A stretch of DNA of 64,000 bases, taken from assembly GCF_900156575.1 (NCBI RefSeq), contig NZ_FTNY01000002.1, forward strand, positions 806,001 through 870,000, read 5' to 3'. The DNA comes from Chryseobacterium shigense (lineage in GTDB: Bacteria; Bacteroidota; Bacteroidia; Flavobacteriales; Weeksellaceae). Below the pieces are notes generated by a model. It made no database searches and had not been told where the DNA came from. It saw only the letters and a program-made list of their open reading frames with translations. This document shows positions 25,031 to 33,319 of this stretch, piece by piece (the first letter of the stretch is position 1; each line of letters starts with the position of its first letter). The position numbers and the translations under genes are program-made.

Positions 25031-25801
25031 ATGAAGAAAATTTTGAGTTTTTTTGCAATATTTACGTTCCTGCTGAGCTACGCTCAGATCGATAATATTG
25101 CTGATGGTGAATCTATTACATTCAGAATCCACTATGGAATCCTGAATGCGGGAACCGCCAATCTTACAACCAAAAAAACCACCTATATGGGGGCTCCTCA
25201 CCTCTATGTAAAAGGAACAGGAAAGACTACAGGCGCCGTTAAAGCCTTCTTTAAAGTAGAAGATTTATATGAAAGCTTCATCAATACAGATACCGGTCTT
25301 CCAAGCTTTTATGTTCGAAATGTAAGGGAAGGGAACTATCGCCAGCATTTTGAAACGGTTTTCAATCACGATAACCATACATTGATATTAACTGACAAAA
25401 AAACACCCGCCAACGGTTCAAAGGTGATTAAATCGGTAAAAGGAGTTCAGGATATGCTTTCCTGCTTCTATTATCTGAGAAGCAAAAGTACCAGTGAACT
25501 GAAAGTAGGAACGGTGATCAATATGAATGTATGGATTGACGATGAAATGTTTCCGTTTCAGCTGAAAGTAACAGGGATGGAGGATCTTAAAACCAAATTT
25601 GGAACCATCAACTGTCTGAAGATTATCCCGTCTGTAAAAAGCGGAAGAGTTTTCAAGGAAAAAGAAGGGGTAACAATGTGGGTGACCAATGATGCCAATC
25701 ATATTCCAATGCTTTTGCAGGCTGAACTGGCTGTTGGCTCATTAAAAGCGAGTATCGATGATCTTAAAAATGTAAAATATCCTTTAAAATACCTTAAGTA
25801 A
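25031..25801 (+). CDS. DUF3108 family exported protein
   Basis: The 256-residue protein has a signal peptide MKKILSFFAIFTFLLSYAQ. The mature start GESITFRIHYGILNAGTANL is the signature of DUF3108. The rest is beta-rich (for example VWIDDEMFPFQLKVTGMED), fitting a periplasmic beta-barrel or lipid-binding-like fold. In other bacteria the family is linked to the cell envelope, but no function is proven. A TAAATTTG -7 element lies at 24997-25004. It stands alone and ends in a hairpin terminator. Confidence 0.85.
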   Translation: MKKILSFFAIFTFLLSYAQIDNIADGESITFRIHYGILNAGTANLTTKKTTYMGAPHLYVKGTGKTTGAVKAFFKVEDLYESFINTDTGLPSFYVRNVREGNYRQHFETVFNHDNHTLILTDKKTPANGSKVIKSVKGVQDMLSCFYYLRSKSTSELKVGTVINMNVWIDDEMFPFQLKVTGMEDLKTKFGTINCLKIIPSVKSGRVFKEKEGVTMWVTNDANHIPMLLQAELAVGSLKASIDDLKNVKYPLKYLK

Positions 25802-25830
25802 AAAGCCGATAATCCGTCTTTTTAACTTCA

Positions 25831-25867
25831 AAAAAAATGCTGGCAAAAATTTGTTAGCATTTTTTTA
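25831..25867 (+). terminator. terminator of the DUF3108 gene
   Basis: A long stem pairs AAAAAAATGCTGG with TTAGCATTTTTTT, with G-T pairs. It lies 30 bases past the stop. Confidence 0.85.
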
Positions 25868-26043
25868 TTTCCCGGTGTAATATATGGTCCTGATGGATTG
25901 TCTTATTAATAACAGCAGGCATACTAATAACATGACTTCACATGATCGTCGTATGTCCCTATAAATAAGACAATACACGTTGTAAATTTTTCAATAGAAT
26001 CGTTTTTAATTACGTTTTGTTTCTTAGGTCAGTAATTAAAAAC

Positions 26044-26075
26044 AATAACCTCCGGAAATTCCGGAGGTTATTTTT
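26044..26075. terminator. terminator of pheS (usable on both strands)
   Basis: A near-perfect palindrome AATAACCTCCGGAA / TTCCGGAGGTTATT (26044-26057, 26059-26072) touches the pheS stop codon at 26074. A- and T-rich flanks are present. The 174 bases between it and the DUF3108 terminator hold nothing I recognise. Confidence 0.85.
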
Positions 26076-27084
26076 ATAGTGATTTAAACTGTTCTAAAGT
26101 TCTGATATCATTTTCGAAGAACATTCTGATATCGCTCATCTGGTAAAGAAGCATGGTAATCCTCTCAATCCCCATTCCGAAAGCATATCCTGAATATTTC
26201 TCAGCATCGATATTGACATTTTTCAGTACGGCAGGATCTACCATTCCACATCCCATGATCTCAAGCCAACCTGTTCCTTTTGTGATTCTGTAATCGGTTT
26301 CTGAATTTAATCCCCAATAAACATCAATCTCAGCACTAGGCTCTGTAAAAGGGAAATAAGAAGGTCTCATTCTGATTTTGGATTTTCCGAAAAGTTCAGT
26401 AGTAAAGAACTGAATCGTCTGCTTAAGATCTGCAAAGCTTACATTTTCGTCAATATATAATCCTTCAATCTGATGAAATATACAGTGTGAACGTGAAGAA
26501 ATGGCCTCATTTCTGAATACTCTTCCCGGAGAAAGAATTCTGATTGGCGGCTGGTTTTCTTCCATATACCGAATCTGTACAGAAGAAGTATGCGTTCTTA
26601 AAAGGATATCAGGGTTCTGTTCAATAAAGAAAGTATCCTGCATATCTCTTGCCGGATGGTATTCAGGAAGATTAAGAGCTGTAAAGTTATGCCAGTCATC
26701 TTCTATCTCCGGACCGTCGGCTACTGCGAAACCTATTGATTTGAAAATCTCAATAATCCTATTTTTCACCAGATTGATCGGGTGTCTGGACCCAAGATCC
26801 AAAGGAAAAGCCGGTCTTGTAAGATCTTCTTTTTCTGTGATAATAGCAGACTGGGAAGAATCTTTAAGATTCTCCAATTTTCCTGCTACCGCCTGTTTCA
26901 AAGAATTGATCTTCTGTCCGAATTCTTTTTTCTGGTCGTTTGGTACTTCTTTAAATTTTTCAAAAAAATCATTCAGAACACCTTTTTTACCATTATACTT
27001 AATTCGGAAGTTTTCAATTTCCTCTTTAGACGTAGCATTGAAGCTGTTTACTTCGGTAAGTAGTTCTTCTATCTTTTCTATCAT
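26074..27084 (-). CDS. pheS: phenylalanine-tRNA ligase alpha subunit
   Basis: The 336-residue class II synthetase subunit charges tRNA-Phe together with PheT. The N-terminal ~90 residues form the coiled-coil arm ([18 protein letters not shown]). Class II motifs follow: [14 protein letters not shown], the motif 2 region [25 protein letters not shown] (quoted in part: [18 protein letters not shown]) and motif 3 [14 protein letters not shown]. No pheT lies in the window, so the subunits are encoded separately here, as is common in this phylum. Its promoter would lie in the short spacer before 27210. Confidence 0.95.
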   Translation of the reverse strand: MIEKIEELLTEVNSFNATSKEEIENFRIKYNGKKGVLNDFFEKFKEVPNDQKKEFGQKINSLKQAVAGKLENLKDSSQSAIITEKEDLTRPAFPLDLGSRHPINLVKNRIIEIFKSIGFAVADGPEIEDDWHNFTALNLPEYHPARDMQDTFFIEQNPDILLRTHTSSVQIRYMEENQPPIRILSPGRVFRNEAISSRSHCIFHQIEGLYIDENVSFADLKQTIQFFTTELFGKSKIRMRPSYFPFTEPSAEIDVYWGLNSETDYRITKGTGWLEIMGCGMVDPAVLKNVNIDAEKYSGYAFGMGIERITMLLYQMSDIRMFFENDIRTLEQFKSL

Positions 27085-27210
27085 TGTTTTACCCTTTCAA
27101 AATGTTTTGCAAAAATACGTTTTTTAAGTTTAATAATGAATCTGTGATAAAAAAATCTGCCCCTTTATGGGAGGCAGACTTCAATCACTTATTTCACTTA
27201 AATAAAAAAA

Positions 27211-27870
27211 TTATTTCTTTTCTAAAGCTTTAACGTTGATCTGAAGAGTCACCTCATCCTTGATCACCCCGTTGGCAGCAGGAGCCTGGAATTTTACACC
27301 AAACTCTTCTCTCTTAATATCCTTTGGCTCAGTAGCGACACTTACTACTCCATCTTTTACAGAAACATTAGCCTTAAACTGAACCGGTTTTGAAATGCCT
27401 TTGATCGTTAAATTACCATCAAGAAGGGTATTATAATCACCTTCTGTAGCCGGGGTCACTTTTGTAATTTCAAAAGATGCCGTAGGAAATTTTTCCACTT
27501 CAAAGAAATCACCACTTTTAAGATGACCGTTTAATTTACCTAACTGCTCAGCATCATTCTTTAAATCTTCAGACGTTAGAGAACCCATATCAGCAACAAA
27601 TTTTCCGCTTTCAAGTTTTCCTTCTTTTACCGTCACGTCACCACTTTCAAACTTAATGGTTCCGAAATGGCTTGTGCTTTCAGACTTGAATACTTTATAT
27701 CCTTTCCACTCCACTTTACTGTTCAGTGTATCCAGTGTATACTGGTTCCCGTCTTTTGTAGTCGCTACTTCATTGCTTTCGCTGGTAACAGGTTTGTCTT
27801 TTTTACAAGAAACCATTACCGCTGCCACCAATAAAGCAGGAATAGCTAAAGAAAACAGTTTTTTTCTCAT
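27211..27870 (-). CDS. YceI family lipoprotein
   Basis: A 219-residue protein: MRKKLFSLAIPALLVAAVMVSCKK carries a lipobox with Cys22. The YceI domain (about residues 45-217) begins with YTLDTLNSKVEWKGYKVFKS and includes GTIKFESGDVTV and DGNLTIKGISKPVQFKANV. YceI proteins have a lipocalin-like barrel that binds isoprenoid lipids in relatives. The mature protein is probably attached to a periplasm-facing membrane. The divergent ABC ATPase gene starts 75 bases away. Confidence 0.92.
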   Translation of the reverse strand: MRKKLFSLAIPALLVAAVMVSCKKDKPVTSESNEVATTKDGNQYTLDTLNSKVEWKGYKVFKSESTSHFGTIKFESGDVTVKEGKLESGKFVADMGSLTSEDLKNDAEQLGKLNGHLKSGDFFEVEKFPTASFEITKVTPATEGDYNTLLDGNLTIKGISKPVQFKANVSVKDGVVSVATEPKDIKREEFGVKFQAPAANGVIKDEVTLQINVKALEKK

Positions 27871-27945
27871 TTTTGATATATTTTTATTACTTCTGCTAAT
27901 ATAATAAAAAATTTTATTTTTTCATAAAAACCTTACATTTGTATT

Positions 27946-28881
27946 ATGCTTTTAGAAATAAACAATTTATATTTTTCCCACAACAAAGATAATCCCCTGT
28001 TTCAGAACCTTAATCTGGGTTTTGAAGAAGGCAGAATCATTGCACTGGCGGGAGAAAGCGGATGTGGAAAATCTACCATGCTGAACCTTATCTATGGACT
28101 TCTCGACTGGGAAAGTGGTGAAATCGTTTTTAACGGAACGAAGCTTTTGGGACCCAAAGGAAATCTTGTTCCCGGAGAAGCTGAAATGAAATTGGTAGCT
28201 CAGAATTTTGACCTCATGCCGTATGCAACGGTGGCTGAAAATGTAGGAAAATTCATTTCTAATATCCATCTAGCCAAAAAAAAAGAAACGGTCATGGAAC
28301 TTCTGGAAGTGGTAGGACTTCAGGAATTCGCTCACACCCTTCCTAAATATTTGAGTGGAGGACAACAGCAAAGAGTGGCCATCGCCAGAGCCCTTTCTGT
28401 ATTACCCAAACTTCTCATTTTAGATGAACCTTTCAGTAATCTGGATTTTCCAAGAAAAATAGAACTTCGGGAAAGACTTTTCAGGTATGTGAAACAACAT
28501 CAGATTTCCCTGATTATTTCAACCCATGAACTTCAGGATATTATGCCCTGGCTGGATCAGATTGTTATTTTAAAAGACGGAAGACTGATTCAGAATGACA
28601 GTCCGGAAGAAACTTACAAGCATCCTTATAATTCTTATGTAGCGAAACTTTTTGGAGAAGTTAATATTTTCAGTGAAGAAGAAAAGACTGCATTTCAACT
28701 GTCTAAATTTTCATATTATCCTAAAGAAATAAAAATTTCCGACAATGGTATTGATGCCGAACTTCTTGAAAGCAGATTTGCAGGCAACCATTACTGGAAC
28801 AAGATCAAAGCATACAATAAAGAACTTATCCTTTATACAGACGAAAAGGTGGAAGGGAATATTAAAATTTCGTTGGTTTAA
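27946..28881 (+). CDS. ABC transporter ATP-binding protein
   Basis: The 311-residue ATPase has all nucleotide-binding motifs: Walker A GESGCGKST (about residues 35-43), Q-loop VAQNFDLMPY, signature LSGGQQQRVAIARALS, Walker B LLILDEPFSNLD and H-loop STHELQD. About 90 residues follow the ATPase core and could be a regulatory or substrate-class domain, as in CysA/MalK-like importers. No permease gene is adjacent, so the transporter partner is unknown. A TACATTTG -7 box at 27934-27941 ends only 4 bases before the ATG, so the transcript may be nearly leaderless. Confidence 0.88.
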   Translation: MLLEINNLYFSHNKDNPLFQNLNLGFEEGRIIALAGESGCGKSTMLNLIYGLLDWESGEIVFNGTKLLGPKGNLVPGEAEMKLVAQNFDLMPYATVAENVGKFISNIHLAKKKETVMELLEVVGLQEFAHTLPKYLSGGQQQRVAIARALSVLPKLLILDEPFSNLDFPRKIELRERLFRYVKQHQISLIISTHELQDIMPWLDQIVILKDGRLIQNDSPEETYKHPYNSYVAKLFGEVNIFSEEEKTAFQLSKFSYYPKEIKISDNGIDAELLESRFAGNHYWNKIKAYNKELILYTDEKVEGNIKISLV

Positions 28882-29181
28882 CATCTCAGAAAAGAAGATA
28901 TATCGATCTCCTGAGAACCCCTTTGCCATTGAGTAAGACTTAGAATCTAAAATCCGTAACTCCTACATTCACTTATACTTATTACCAATATCCGGGTAAA
29001 AAAAAGTACAAATATAAGAAGCCGTTTAAAACTTTTTCTTACATTTGTACTTCCACAGCATAAGGAAATTTTTGGTTAATTCTCTTTCTGCCCTAAGACG
29101 GACATTAGCACATCCCTGCAATTAAGTCTTTGAAAGATTACACTGTCCAATCTTTTCCTTTCTTTATTTTTCGCAATAAGC
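28882..29181. other. 300-base spacer with a 17-bp inverted repeat
   Basis: No gene is visible. At 29004-29052 there is a long imperfect hairpin (annotated separately). A smaller stem AAAGATT / AATCTTT lies at about 29137-29157. Nothing else stands out. Confidence 0.5.
29004..29052. repeat. 17-bp imperfect inverted repeat
   Basis: AAGTACAAATATAAGAA (29004-29020) and TTCTTACATTTGTACTT (29036-29052) are inverted copies with one mismatch around a 15-base loop. The loop and arm content is AT-rich. It may serve as a terminator on either strand between the ABC ATPase and PhnA-like genes. Confidence 0.6.
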
Positions 29182-29526
29182 CTACGCTTTCTTTACAAAC
29201 TCAGATTTCAAAGCCATAGAACCAAAACCATCAATTTTACAGTCGATATTATGATCGCTATCGGGTCTTAAACGGATATTTTTCACTTTAGTCCCCGCTT
29301 TCACAGGTTTGGGAGCTCCTTTTACAGGAAGATCTTTAATTACTACTACAGAATCTCCGTCCTGAAGCTCATTCCCGTTCGAATCCAAAATTTTCCCTTC
29401 ACCAGCTGTTTCAGCAGCCGTCTCTTCAGGACTCCATTCATAAAAACACTGTGAACAGGTCATCATATTATCTGTTGGATAGGTAAACTCAGAGCTGCAT
29501 TTCGGGCAAAGTACAGTATCACTCAT
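29182..29526 (-). CDS. PhnA/YjdM family zinc-ribbon protein
   Basis: The 114-residue protein has a zinc ribbon CPKCSSEF ... CSQCFYEW at residues 6-29 and a C-terminal domain [25 protein letters not shown]. Both match the PhnA/YjdM family. Despite the old name (alkylphosphonate uptake), the family is not needed for phosphonate use in E. coli, and the role is unclear. A TACCTTTG -7 box on the minus strand lies at 29541-29548. It is a single-gene unit. Confidence 0.88.
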   Translation of the reverse strand: MSDTVLCPKCSSEFTYPTDNMMTCSQCFYEWSPEETAAETAGEGKILDSNGNELQDGDSVVVIKDLPVKGAPKPVKAGTKVKNIRLRPDSDHNIDCKIDGFGSMALKSEFVKKA

Positions 29527-29586
29527 ATTTTTGATTTTTGCAAAGGTAAGATTTTTGGGATAAAGGGAAATTGTTGGCTTTATATT

Positions 29587-29880
29587 TCAGACTTCAGATA
29601 GCAGACTTAGATTAATATTTGAAAATGTCAATGGGGAATTTTGCTTTGCAAGTGAAGAATGAATGATGGATGCCAGATTGTAGACATCAGATTTCCCACA
29701 AATTTCGGGATATGTATTCACCGTTCCGAAGAGTTTCTTGTTCCAGAACCCCGAAACACGCCTCCAAAACTCATAACTCATAACTCATAACTCATAATTT
29801 ATAACTCTCTTACTCTAAAACCCAACCCCCAAAAAACCATCAACGCTCAAACTCCTCAACCCAATCCTCAACTCTCAACT
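29587..29880. repeat. spacer built of several 7-base periodic arrays
   Basis: The spacer between phnA and the RsmB-like gene contains several short periodic tracts. AGA begins at 29589, 29596 and 29603, and again at 29675, 29682 and 29689. ACTCATA is repeated four times in perfect tandem at 29769-29796. CAA begins at 29841, 29848, 29862, 29869 and 29876. All use a 7-base step. There is no convincing gene: a 64-codon minus-strand frame at 29587-29781 is composed of this repeat sequence. A TACTTTTG -7 box for the next gene lies at 29889-29896. Confidence 0.75.
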
Positions 29881-29921
29881 ATAATTCGTACTTTTGCAGA
29901 TTCAAACAGCGAAGCAAATTT

Positions 29922-31127
29922 ATGGAACTTATTCACAGAAACTTAGCGATCGGAATTCACGATGCTTTACAGGAAACATTTTTCGAGAAAAATAAATACG
30001 CCGATAAGGTGATCGAAAGACTATTAAAAGCCCACAGAAAATGGGGAAGCCAGGACAGAGCCGTTGTTTCTGAGATTTTCTATAATATTATCCGCTGGAA
30101 AAAACGTCTTGAATACTATATGGGTGAGGGGGTAAAACCTACCAACATCTATAAACTGATTATGGCCTATCTGCTTTGGAGCAAGACCAATTATAAAAAG
30201 TTTGAGGAATTCGACGGAATCAAGATCGCTGATATTCTTACCAAGCTTAAAAAGAATACCGTTCCTACAAAAGCTATCGAGCATTCTATTCCTGAATGGC
30301 TGGCTGAAACTTTAGAAAAAGAATTAGGACCGGGTTGGGAAAAAGAAATGCATGCTTTAAATGAGCAGGCTCCGACGGTACTAAGAGCAAACAGCTTAAA
30401 AACAACTCCGAAAGAGCTAATTTCTGACCTTTCTGACGAAGGTGTTGTAGCTTACACGGTAAGAAATTACCCGGATGCTGTACAGCTTGAAGAAAAGAAG
30501 AATGTTTTTCTTACGACAGCTTTTAAGGAAGGTTTATTTGAGGTTCAGGATGCTTCTTCACAGAAAATAGGATATTTCCTTGATGTAAAAGAAGGACAGA
30601 GAGTAGTAGATGCGTGTGCGGGTGCAGGAGGAAAAACACTTCACCTGGCTGCATTGATGGGAAATAAAGGTCAGATCGTAGCTTTAGATATTTTCGAATG
30701 GAAACTGGCTGAACTGAAGCGTCGTGCCAAGAGAGCAGGAGCACACAATATCGAAACCCGTATGATTTCTGATAACAAAGTGATCAAACGTCTTCATGAT
30801 AAAGTAGACAGACTTCTGATTGATGCCCCATGTTCAGGACTTGGTGTCTTAAAAAGAAACCCGGACAGTAAGTGGAAAATTGATCAGGACTTTATCGACA
30901 GAATCAAAAAAGAGCAGCAGCAAATCCTTCAGGATTATTCAAAAATGCTTAAAGTAGGTGGAAAAATGGTCTATGCGACATGTTCGATCTTACCCTCTGA
31001 AAATAATTTACAGGTAGAAGAATTTTTGAAAAGCAACCCGGGATACAAAATGGTCAAAGATGACAAAGTAATGCCTAGTCAGGGTTACGATGGATTCTAT
31101 ATGGCGTTGATTGAAAGAGTTTCTTAA
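29922..31127 (+). CDS. RsmB-like RNA m5C methyltransferase
   Basis: A 401-residue SAM-dependent methyltransferase of the RsmB/NOP2 family, which makes 5-methylcytosine in rRNA or tRNA. The N-terminal ~70 residues look NusB-like (KVIERLLKAHRKWGSQDRAV). The SAM site is VVDACAGAGGKTLHLAALMG, and DAPCSGLGVLKRNPDSKW contains the PCSG catalytic/release Cys. YATCSILPSENN holds the second conserved Cys. The target position is not determinable from the sequence. It is flanked by a 7-base-repeat spacer upstream and a terminator at 31151-31182. Confidence 0.9.
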   Translation: MELIHRNLAIGIHDALQETFFEKNKYADKVIERLLKAHRKWGSQDRAVVSEIFYNIIRWKKRLEYYMGEGVKPTNIYKLIMAYLLWSKTNYKKFEEFDGIKIADILTKLKKNTVPTKAIEHSIPEWLAETLEKELGPGWEKEMHALNEQAPTVLRANSLKTTPKELISDLSDEGVVAYTVRNYPDAVQLEEKKNVFLTTAFKEGLFEVQDASSQKIGYFLDVKEGQRVVDACAGAGGKTLHLAALMGNKGQIVALDIFEWKLAELKRRAKRAGAHNIETRMISDNKVIKRLHDKVDRLLIDAPCSGLGVLKRNPDSKWKIDQDFIDRIKKEQQQILQDYSKMLKVGGKMVYATCSILPSENNLQVEEFLKSNPGYKMVKDDKVMPSQGYDGFYMALIERVS

Positions 31128-31150
31128 TACAACATCGATATAAAAACATA

Positions 31151-31182
31151 CAGCTGCTCTATTTCAGGGCAGCTTTTTTTTG
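31151..31182 (+). terminator. terminator of the RsmB-like gene
   Basis: CAGCTGCTCT pairs with AGGGCAGCT (with a G-T pair) around ATTTC and is followed by eight T. It lies 23 bases past the stop. Confidence 0.85.
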
Positions 31183-31331
31183 TTGAAAACTTCCATAACC
31201 TATAAGTTTTTGAAAATAGTATAGAGTCGTCTGTAACATCTCAGACACTAATCCCTACTCATCGTACAGTAACCGTTTTTAAAGCTCTTAAAACTGATCA
31301 TAGATAGTATCTTTGCAGAAAACCTGTCCCT

Positions 31332-32999
31332 ATGTATATAAAAAACCTATTCAACTTCTTTGCATTATTCTTCTGCTGTCTTGCGTATGCGCAGACCTAT
31401 GAGATCCGATACACCAGCTCTTACAATGGAAAAGTTCTTACAGAGCAATCCCCTACTCTTGTCTGGGCAGATGCAAAAGAGAATTTTATTCTGAATAATA
31501 CGATCCGGGAGCAGAAAAGTGATTATCCATATGAAATTACCAAGGTCGAGAAACCTTTCAATACAGTTGTTTCCTATGCTTTCCTGAAACCGGGAGAAAT
31601 TATCTCTTCTTCAGATGCAGAATCCATCGGAAAACAATCTTTTGAATTAACCAGTGAAACGAAAAAAATCCTAGGATACACCTGTAAAAAAGCAGTGACA
31701 AAAATAAACTCCAATACGATAGAAGTTTGGTACACCAATGATTTAAAGATCAATGGTGGCCCCTCTGTGTTAGGGCAAAATTTAGGTTTTGTTTTAGAGA
31801 TTGAAAGAAATAAAAATTCACTGATCACTGCCACCTCAATCAAAAAAATTAAAAAAACAGATATTGATTCTATCTTAAAAGGTTCAATACAATCTACCGA
31901 TCTTTTAGGATATAAGGATCTTCTTTGGAAAAGCCGTTTTACCACATTGAAGGTTTTTGAAAATGAAACAATCAATTTTTCTGATGAATCAAAATCGACT
32001 GAAAATGTTAAAAAATATGCTAACGGAACCATTATCCTAAAAAAAATAAAATTCCCTGCGATCAAAGAAGGTGAAAATATTTTTGTTGAAGTTAAGCAAC
32101 AATCCAACGGTGATGCCTACGATAGAACCGGAACCGTATTTTTTATTCCTCAGGATAAGGCTTCTTCTTTTTTTGACGGACTGGAGAAAGGGGCTAAAAA
32201 ACTTCCTGCTTATGAGAATGGAAACGGAAAACAGTATTATGGGGTAACAACAACTGAAAATTACAGTCCTGCTGTAGAAATGATGCGTTTTTTTACCGCT
32301 TTCGGAATTCAGAAATTCAATCATATCCAATTAAAAGGAAAAGACTGGCAGACTGTTAGCCCCTACCGTCAGGATATTACGGAACTTAAACCTTCTCTTT
32401 CCGAAAAAGAACTCTGGGTAGGAGCTTTCATCGGGAATTACGATAAAGGTGGTCATAAGGTAAGCCTTGAGATCACGATCCATAAAAGTGATCAGACGGT
32501 GTACAAAAACAATACGGCCATTCCCCTTTTCAATACCTTAAACATTATGGAAATGGCCGGTCAGGATTATTCAACGATGTTCGATAAGGATAAAGGTCTT
32601 TTTGTAGAATTTACCTTAACAAAAGATCTGAAGAATGCTCAGCTCAGATATATTACCACAGGCCATGGAGGCTGGGAAAACGGCGATGAATTTGTTCCTA
32701 AAGCCAATTCTATACTGTTAGACGGAAAAATGGCATTTTCTTTTATTCCGTGGAGGTCAGACTGTGGTTCTTATCGATTGTACAACCCTGCATCGGGTAA
32801 CTTTCCGGACGGACTTTCTTCCTCAGACCTCAGCAGATCCAACTGGTGTCCGGGGACCGTTACCAATCCTAATTTCATTCCCCTTGGAGATCTGAAAGCA
32901 GGAAAGCATACCCTACAGGTGAAGATCCCTCAGGGAGCCTCAGAAGGCACAAGTTTCAGTTCCTGGAATGTCTCCGGAGTCTTGCTTGGGTCCCAATAA
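31332..32999 (+). CDS. GLPGLI domain fused to peptide-N-glycosidase F-like domain
   Basis: The 555-residue protein has a signal peptide ending at CLAYAQ (residue 21). Residues ~22-190 resemble the GLPGLI family, with two-strand repeats and SVLGQNLGFVLEIE at the motif position. Residues ~205-555 resemble the PNGase F double jelly roll: AYDRTGTVFF aligns with the WDRYANV segment of PNGase F, placing Asp264 at catalytic Asp60; GWENGDEF places Glu453 near catalytic Glu206; and SDCGSYRL ... SNWCPG matches the C-terminal disulfide loop. PNGase F removes N-glycans from asparagine. A PNGase F-II with an extra N-terminal domain is known from Elizabethkingia. The alignments are by eye. A TATCTTTG -7 box is at 31308-31315. 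Confidence 0.78.
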   Translation: MYIKNLFNFFALFFCCLAYAQTYEIRYTSSYNGKVLTEQSPTLVWADAKENFILNNTIREQKSDYPYEITKVEKPFNTVVSYAFLKPGEIISSSDAESIGKQSFELTSETKKILGYTCKKAVTKINSNTIEVWYTNDLKINGGPSVLGQNLGFVLEIERNKNSLITATSIKKIKKTDIDSILKGSIQSTDLLGYKDLLWKSRFTTLKVFENETINFSDESKSTENVKKYANGTIILKKIKFPAIKEGENIFVEVKQQSNGDAYDRTGTVFFIPQDKASSFFDGLEKGAKKLPAYENGNGKQYYGVTTTENYSPAVEMMRFFTAFGIQKFNHIQLKGKDWQTVSPYRQDITELKPSLSEKELWVGAFIGNYDKGGHKVSLEITIHKSDQTVYKNNTAIPLFNTLNIMEMAGQDYSTMFDKDKGLFVEFTLTKDLKNAQLRYITTGHGGWENGDEFVPKANSILLDGKMAFSFIPWRSDCGSYRLYNPASGNFPDGLSSSDLSRSNWCPGTVTNPNFIPLGDLKAGKHTLQVKIPQGASEGTSFSSWNVSGVLLGSQ

Positions 33000-33005
33000 A
33001 ACAAA

Positions 33006-33035
33006 ACCTTCTTGCAAAGAGAATTGCAAGAAGGT
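33006..33035. other. hairpin after the PNGase-like gene
   Basis: ACCTTCTTGCAA (33006-33017) and TTGCAAGAAGGT (33024-33035) form a perfect 12-bp stem with a 6-base loop, 7 bases past the stop. On the plus strand it is followed by A rather than T, so it is not a classical terminator; it could protect the mRNA 3' end. Confidence 0.65.
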
Positions 33036-33270
33036 AAAAACACAAATGATGAAAAAAAATTATTTCGAGCGACAAAGTAAGGGCTAAAATTCATATAATA
33101 AATTACCATATATTATTAATTATTTCATTTTAATTTTGTATAGAATGATAAGAGCATTAATCGCCCGGCGAAAAAAATTAATTAAATACGTGATTATTGA
33201 CTCAAATAGTTAATAATATTCTTTAAAATAAATTATTAAGTTAAAAATATTAACTTTTATTTATTTTTTA
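33036..33270. other. very AT-rich spacer before asnB
   Basis: No gene or conserved structure is seen. The sequence is mostly A and T and leads into the asnB promoter. Confidence 0.5.
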
Positions 33271-33301
33271 TTGTTATTTTTAAACATCAAAGCTAATTTT
33301 G
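33271..33301 (+). promoter_or_regulatory. promoter of asnB
   Basis: TTG at 33271-33273, 20 bases, then TAATTTTG at 33294-33301. It lies 18 bases before the start codon at 33320 and covers the upstream in-frame ATG at 33299, which supports the later start. Confidence 0.65.
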
Positions 33302-33319
33302 TTTCAAATAAGTAACAAT

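Noticed and set aside
26501..27127. 208-codon plus-strand frame opposite pheS
   Set aside because: It is the antisense shadow of a well-conserved synthetase gene, with a Ser/Phe-rich translation and no motif.
29587..29781. 64-codon minus-strand frame between phnA and the RsmB-like gene
   Set aside because: It is made of 7-base periodic repeat sequence; the open frame is a by-product of the repeats.
31574..32107. 177-codon minus-strand frame inside the PNGase-like gene
   Set aside because: It is antisense to a clear secreted protein gene with catalytic motifs, and shows no coding features of its own.
33006..33035. Terminator of the PNGase-like gene
   Set aside because: The stem is perfect but is followed by A rather than T on the sense strand, so it is listed as a hairpin only.
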